From the NCBI GenBank assembly GCA_001970855.1, contig LSSN01000513.1, positions 1-12,742 on the forward strand: DNA of 12,742 nt. The letters are read 5' to 3'. The DNA comes from Smittium culicis. Taxonomy: Eukaryota > Kickxellomycota > Harpellomycetes > Harpellales > Legeriomycetaceae. A program made the position numbers and the translations under genes. The notes beneath the pieces were generated by a model. The model saw nothing but the letters and a program-made list of their open reading frames with translations. It searched no databases and was not told the DNA's origin. Positions 9,511 to 12,742 of the stretch are shown here, in pieces. Position 1 is the first letter of the stretch. Each line of letters begins with the position of its first letter.

Positions 9511-9678
9511 GATTTATCATGTCATTATGTAATTTGATATACGTTTTGTATAAAATTACAAATTACTGCGCAATATTCCCAAAGTCCATTTTGGGAAATA
9601 AATTTATGTTTTGATTTGCGCTCGTGATTAGGTAATTTGAACTCGTGTAGTAAAAATTACTTTTTCTGCGCAAATTCC
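9505..9678. repeat. diverged tandem duplication, two copies about 100 bp apart
   Basis: Copy A (about 9505-9578) and copy B (about 9605-9678) can be aligned by eye. Both contain a GATTT-rich start, then TAATTTGA followed by an AC..G...TGTA stretch, then TAAAAATTAC or TAAAATTAC, then CTGCGCAA and ATTCC. The shared CTGCGCAA is unusual in such AT-rich DNA and was not seen elsewhere in the window. Small indels separate the copies, so the duplication is old. Copy A overlaps the start of the integrase-core-like frame, so that part of the retroelement reading should be treated with caution. Confidence 0.55.
9576..9597. other. perfect 8-bp hairpin TTCCCAAA / TTTGGGAA
   Basis: TTCCCAAA, a 6-base loop GTCCAT, and TTTGGGAA form a perfect inverted repeat. 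With three G:C pairs it is the strongest simple hairpin noticed in the window. It lies at the right edge of copy A of the diverged duplication and is absent from copy B. No function can be assigned. Confidence 0.45.
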
Positions 9679-9882
9679 ATTATCATTACTAATAGTTTGA
9701 TTAGCAATCATTTAGGATTTTATTCTAGAATATTCTTTATAGTATTTTTAGTATTTGAAAAATTTTTCATAGAATTTTATAGTATTTTGATAAATTTTGA
9801 AAAAGTATATATAGCTAGAGATTTTATTGAAAAAAGAATCTTTAGCAATAAAATATATTCACTTGATGACTATTTCAAATAA
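9637..9882 (+). other. AT-rich open frame, probably chance
   Basis: The plus strand is open for about 81 codons from a non-ATG start. The product is Phe/Ile/Tyr-rich and its second half is very AT-rich (runs such as KFFIEFYSILINFEK). It lies inside the inferred minus-strand integrase region, between its zinc-finger-like and core-like pieces. It is listed because of its length, but no motif, start codon or composition supports a gene. Confidence 0.15.
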
Positions 9883-10102
9883 ACAAATATAAAAATAAAT
9901 ACTTAATAATACGTAGCTGCCAGGTCCTGACAGATGGCAGTAATGACGAGACTATCGTTTCTAAATGTTTATCACTAGTTTTCCATATTTTCAAATTTTT
10001 TCTATGGAAAAGATACTTTTCTGTTTTATATTCTTCAATAGCTGATTTATCTGAGTTTTTATCTTTCCAGAGTTTTAAGTATAGATGAATCTTTTCTATT
10101 TT
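9875..10102 (-). pseudogene. integrase N-terminal-like fragment (tentative)
   Basis: The minus strand is open for 75 codons between a TAA at 10105-10103 and a TGA at 9877-9875, without an ATG. It reads IHLYLKLWKDKNSD, then EEYKTEKYLFHRKNLKIW and KTSDKHLETIVSSLLPS. In Ty3/gypsy pol the linker between RNase H and the integrase zinc finger has this kind of pattern: a charged helix, a short strand ending at a Trp or basic residue, then a helix running into the first His. In an alternate frame at about 9945-9915 the bases read HYCHLSGPGSYVLL, resembling the His-containing start of the H2C2 finger. The following CxxC pair was not found. The resemblance is structural and family-level only. Confidence 0.28.
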
Positions 10103-10537
10103 TTATCTTTGTGCAAAGTTAAACTCGATTCTTTGTTATGTTCTGATAATTTTATTATTTTTTTTTCTAAAAACTTTCTCAATTTGAGGTATTCAGATGT
10201 CTTTTTATAGACAATTTTACAGAACGAGTATTTTTATGAAATTATACTATAAAAATGTAATAAATGTGCTAAATTAAAAACATAATTTTAAAATATGAAA
10301 TAGAAAATATACTTTTGAAATAAGATATTAAAATTTTTCATATGTGCTTCATAAAGCAACTTATTTTTTAGCGTTTCAATATTTTGTTTGATGTTTTCAT
10401 GTTTTTATGTTTCAAGTTTTTAAACATATCCTAATCTGCTATAAAAAGATATAAAATATTTCTTTATTCTTTATTGGTTTAATTTTCCAATTTGGTCTAT
10501 TCCAAATATTATTTTAGTTATACTGTTTTTAGAATAA

Positions 10538-10642
10538 TTAAATTCTGAGTAGTTCATGGAAATTTTCGTTGATTTTCTTTGCGATAGCTCCAGCATCTGA
10601 TTCGGTTGCAAATATGATTTGAGCAAAGTTCTTATTGGGTTC
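10538..10642 (-). pseudogene. short coding-like fragment between protease and integrase relics
   Basis: The minus strand is open for 34 codons between a TAA at 10645-10643 and a TAA at 10540-10538. It includes FAQIIFATESDAGAIAKKIN and then ENFHELLRI. The composition is protein-like and richer in Ala, Asp and Glu than chance frames here. A helix ending in F-x-x-L-L/F commonly precedes reverse transcriptase in Ty3/gypsy pol, as in phrases such as EFKDLF, so the position fits. In the same frame just upstream, stops interrupt a stretch reading NLNPYFTGEDKQPA. No catalytic motif is present. Confidence 0.27.
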
Positions 10643-10838
10643 TTAAATGTATATCCCTATTCAATCGAGTTCATGAACCTGCTTCTCTGCTTATGCGGGC
10701 TGTTTATCTTCTCCCGTAAAGTATGGATTAAGATTGATAGCCTTGTAAGTTCATATCTTTTGAATAATCCTATACTTGGTTCAATATCTCTATATTTAAT
10801 CTATAAACTGATTATGAAATTATTTTATGTTGTAATTA

Positions 10839-11079
10839 TTATTTTGAATCCGTCAGTCTACTTATAGACTCAGTACCTGGTATCATACTTGTAAGATTCG
10901 TTGTAAGTGGCATAAATGCATTCGGTTCTATGTATTTCAGTTTGTCCAATGGTTAACCATATTTCTTTGGTTCTCTAAAGTGCTGAGATGATCTTTTGGA
11001 GTTTTTTTTTATCAATTCGGTATTCTATGGTAGATAATAGTTCAATCTTTGGAATTTTCACCAATTTTTCTTTTTTTAA
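10839..11079 (-). pseudogene. retropepsin-like (retrotransposon aspartic protease) relic
   Basis: A minus-strand frame is open from 11079, after a TAA. It reads LVKIPKIELLSTIEYRIDKK and then KLQKIISAL, with a TAG at 10977-10975. It continues in frame as RTKEIWLTIGQTEIHRTE and CIYATYNESYKYD to a TGA at 10872-10870. A different frame (10883-10842) supplies IPGTESISRLTDSK. Retropepsins have a hydrophobic strand leading to a catalytic D-T/S-G, then a middle strand with a Gly turn, and about 60 residues later an (I/L)(I/L)G-x-(D/E) strand. Order and spacing match this. The position of the catalytic Asp carries Ser and the Gly is lost, so with a stop and a frameshift the enzyme is dead. This is the best supported of the retroelement fragments, although it has not been tested by alignment. 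Confidence 0.38.
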
Positions 11080-11159
11080 TTAAAATTGAATCTAAATTTT
11101 TTTTTTTTAGTCCTTTTTCTACTTTGAAAATGTTTGGGTTCCCTAGATGCGGTGATATT

Positions 11160-12742
11160 GATTAAACACCCTTTATATTTATTTCCCTTTTACTTATTAT
11201 TAAATAATTTTATCTACTAATAAGCTAGGATTTGTCTAAAAGATATAACACCAATATTTTAGAGAACCTCAGGCCCTGATGAAAAGTCAGTACTGCTATA
11301 AAAATAACAAAGAGCAGAATAAATGATAATATAATAAGGAATTATTCATAAATAGATAGCTCTGTAGATTGATTAATTATAATTATAATATCTTATCATA
11401 AATGGGTTAACTGTTGGGAAAATAAAAACTTACAAAAGCGCTTAAATTTTATAATTGAATTGATAAGCTTATAATTTCCATTAACCTGTAATTTCCCGAA
11501 AAATCTTTATTTATATGTTTCAATAAATATATCGATTTAATCCTTAAATACTTTGGTATTGGGCTATATAAATATTAAAAAAAAGATTTAAATACACAAA
11601 ATTAGTTTTTTTCGTAATAAAAGCTCTATTATAAATAAGGGGTTTTTATCGAGTTATATATATAGTTTTGGAAATAGGAAATTCATAAAAAAATTCGCCT
11701 TGACTGAATATATATTCGTAAATGTATTAATAAAAATTATTAATAATCATATTTCTTGGATAAAGGCTTAGATATAAATGAGAATGTATTGTTCTGATTG
11801 TACAAGAATTTAAACAGATCTTATATATCAAAAAAAATTTCAGAGTAGAAACGAAGGACCATGAAGTTGAGGTTTGCAAGGTTTGGTATTCATAAGAAGA
11901 ATCTCTGAGCACTTAATCTATATCAATTCCTAATAGATATTTTTAAAGTAATAAAATAAAATAAATTTTATTATGCATAGTGTGAAAATAAAACATCCTA
12001 AAAGAATTGTAGAAAATGAGATATTTAAAATTAATATCAGTTTAAAAAAAATTTTTTTTTTTATCAATTTTTTTTAAATACATCAATCGGCCAATAAATA
12101 TGGCTTATTGATATTATGGCATTTAAATATATAGTTTTTTTTTTTTGGGTTATTAAAGTTTGGTTATTTTTGACATTTTTAAAAAAAAAAAATCTCAAAT
12201 AAGATAGCTAATAAAAAAACAAAGGGTAAAAAAAAATTCAAAAAATTTTTATTTTCAAAATTACGCTAAATCGTCGAGTCACAAATATATCGTAGTAAAA
12301 AATTCTGACTGAAAAACATCAATAGATCTCTAAATCAAGAATAATTTTCTTGATGGATCTAATTTAACCCTATCGTGGGCGGTAGACGATTTTGAACCAC
12401 CAGATATAACCAAAAGTGTTGAGCTAAAATAATTTAATTTTGAGGCTTTAAGAAATATTGTTTTTTTTTTTTTGGGCAACAGAAAATAGTAAATTTAATT
12501 ATTAACTGTAAAAAAATCAATAAATTATTATTATTATTTAGAGTGTTGAACAGGAAAGGGTTAAAAGAATTCAAATTTAATACGATTAACGTGGTGCTTC
12601 ATTTGGTTAATTTTGTTTTTTCAAACAAGTAAAAATTTTTAGTGTTTTTTTATATCAAAACTCTTCTTGTTATAAATATTTTATTAGCTATATGCTTCAT
12701 TTTATTTATGTTGAAATAAATCTTCCTCACTAAAAAAAAAAA
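11160..12742. other. AT-rich stretch with no gene seen, ending in an A tract
   Basis: G+C falls again, with T and A tracts of ten or more bases (near 12050-12065, 12130-12145, 12180-12192 and 12460-12475). A minus-strand frame at 11727-11912 (ATG absent at full length, Ser/Leu-rich) has no recognised motif. On the plus strand near 11840-11890 a short frame reads VETKDHEVEVCKVWYS, which is protein-like but unrecognised. A slightly richer patch at 12365-12420 (GTGGGCGGTAGACG...) folds into no tRNA. The window stops in a run of A, consistent with an assembly break at a homopolymer. Confidence 0.55.

Larger units (their letters stand above)
9325..11079 (-). mobile_element. inferred relic of a Ty3/gypsy-like pol region (protease to integrase), internally deleted
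   Basis: Read on the minus strand, four fragments follow in the order expected for a Ty3/gypsy polyprotein: a retropepsin-like piece (11079-10839), a linker (10642-10538), an integrase N-terminal-like piece (10102-9875) and an integrase-core-like piece (9510-9325). They are in different frames and carry stops. The space between linker and integrase is only about 430 bases, far too short for reverse transcriptase plus RNase H, so those domains must be largely deleted or eroded beyond recognition. A plus-strand AT-rich frame at 9637-9882 and the AT-rich 10200-10480 stretch may be later insertions. No LTRs, primer-binding site, polypurine tract or Gag zinc knuckle was identified, so the element boundaries are unknown. 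The call is an inference from motif order. Confidence 0.35.

Noticed and set aside
10619..10864. Plus-strand frame of about 82 codons with a hydrophobic product
   Set aside because: It starts at TTG and lies opposite the minus-strand protease and linker relics; its hydrophobic look follows from reading the T-rich strand.
12365..12425. Richer patch with GATTTTGAACC on the plus strand, recalling a reversed T-arm
   Set aside because: The reverse complement gives GGTTCAAAATC, but its flanks do not pair into a T-stem or cloverleaf.

Overview
This window is very AT-rich and contains no intact, recognisable gene. The one convincing coding segment is the 5' end of an open reading frame that leaves the left edge (minus strand, 1-122). 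By hand count it is about 46% G+C, against roughly 10-25% for most surrounding lines. The rest is AT-rich sequence with long A and T tracts, an octanucleotide tandem array, and short fragments that read like protein but are broken by stops and frameshifts. The most likely source is a gene-poor, AT-biased eukaryotic nuclear genome that carries retroelements; a transposon-rich microsporidian is one possibility. Nothing here proves the lineage. A heavily pseudogenised, AT-rich bacterial symbiont is a less likely alternative that I cannot exclude, because one fragment near 2.95 kb resembles a histidine-kinase ATP-binding motif.

Layout. 1-122: start of a minus-strand CDS. 123-2904: AT-rich DNA with no gene seen. 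2905-3170: a small plus-strand island of protein-like sequence in two frames. 3171-5078: AT-rich, nothing recognised. About 5.4-11.1 kb: a block with more G+C (30-38% in several lines) and an excess of T over A on the plus strand. Short minus-strand reading fragments recur through it, as expected of old minus-strand coding DNA that has lost its function. A perfect (TACAATGA)n array lies inside it at 7521-7784. 11.1-12.74 kb: AT-rich again, ending in an A tract at the contig edge.

Best functional reading. Within the block, about 9.3-11.1 kb on the minus strand reads, in the order expected for a Ty3/gypsy-like pol, as an aspartic-protease remnant, a linker, an integrase N-terminal-like segment and an integrase-core-like segment. 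Most of reverse transcriptase and RNase H is absent. A second integrase-like scrap lies near 6.2 kb. No LTRs, primer-binding site or polypurine tract were recognised. These calls rest on short motifs read by eye in degenerate sequence, so confidences are kept low. No rRNA, tRNA, CRISPR array or intact transposase was found.
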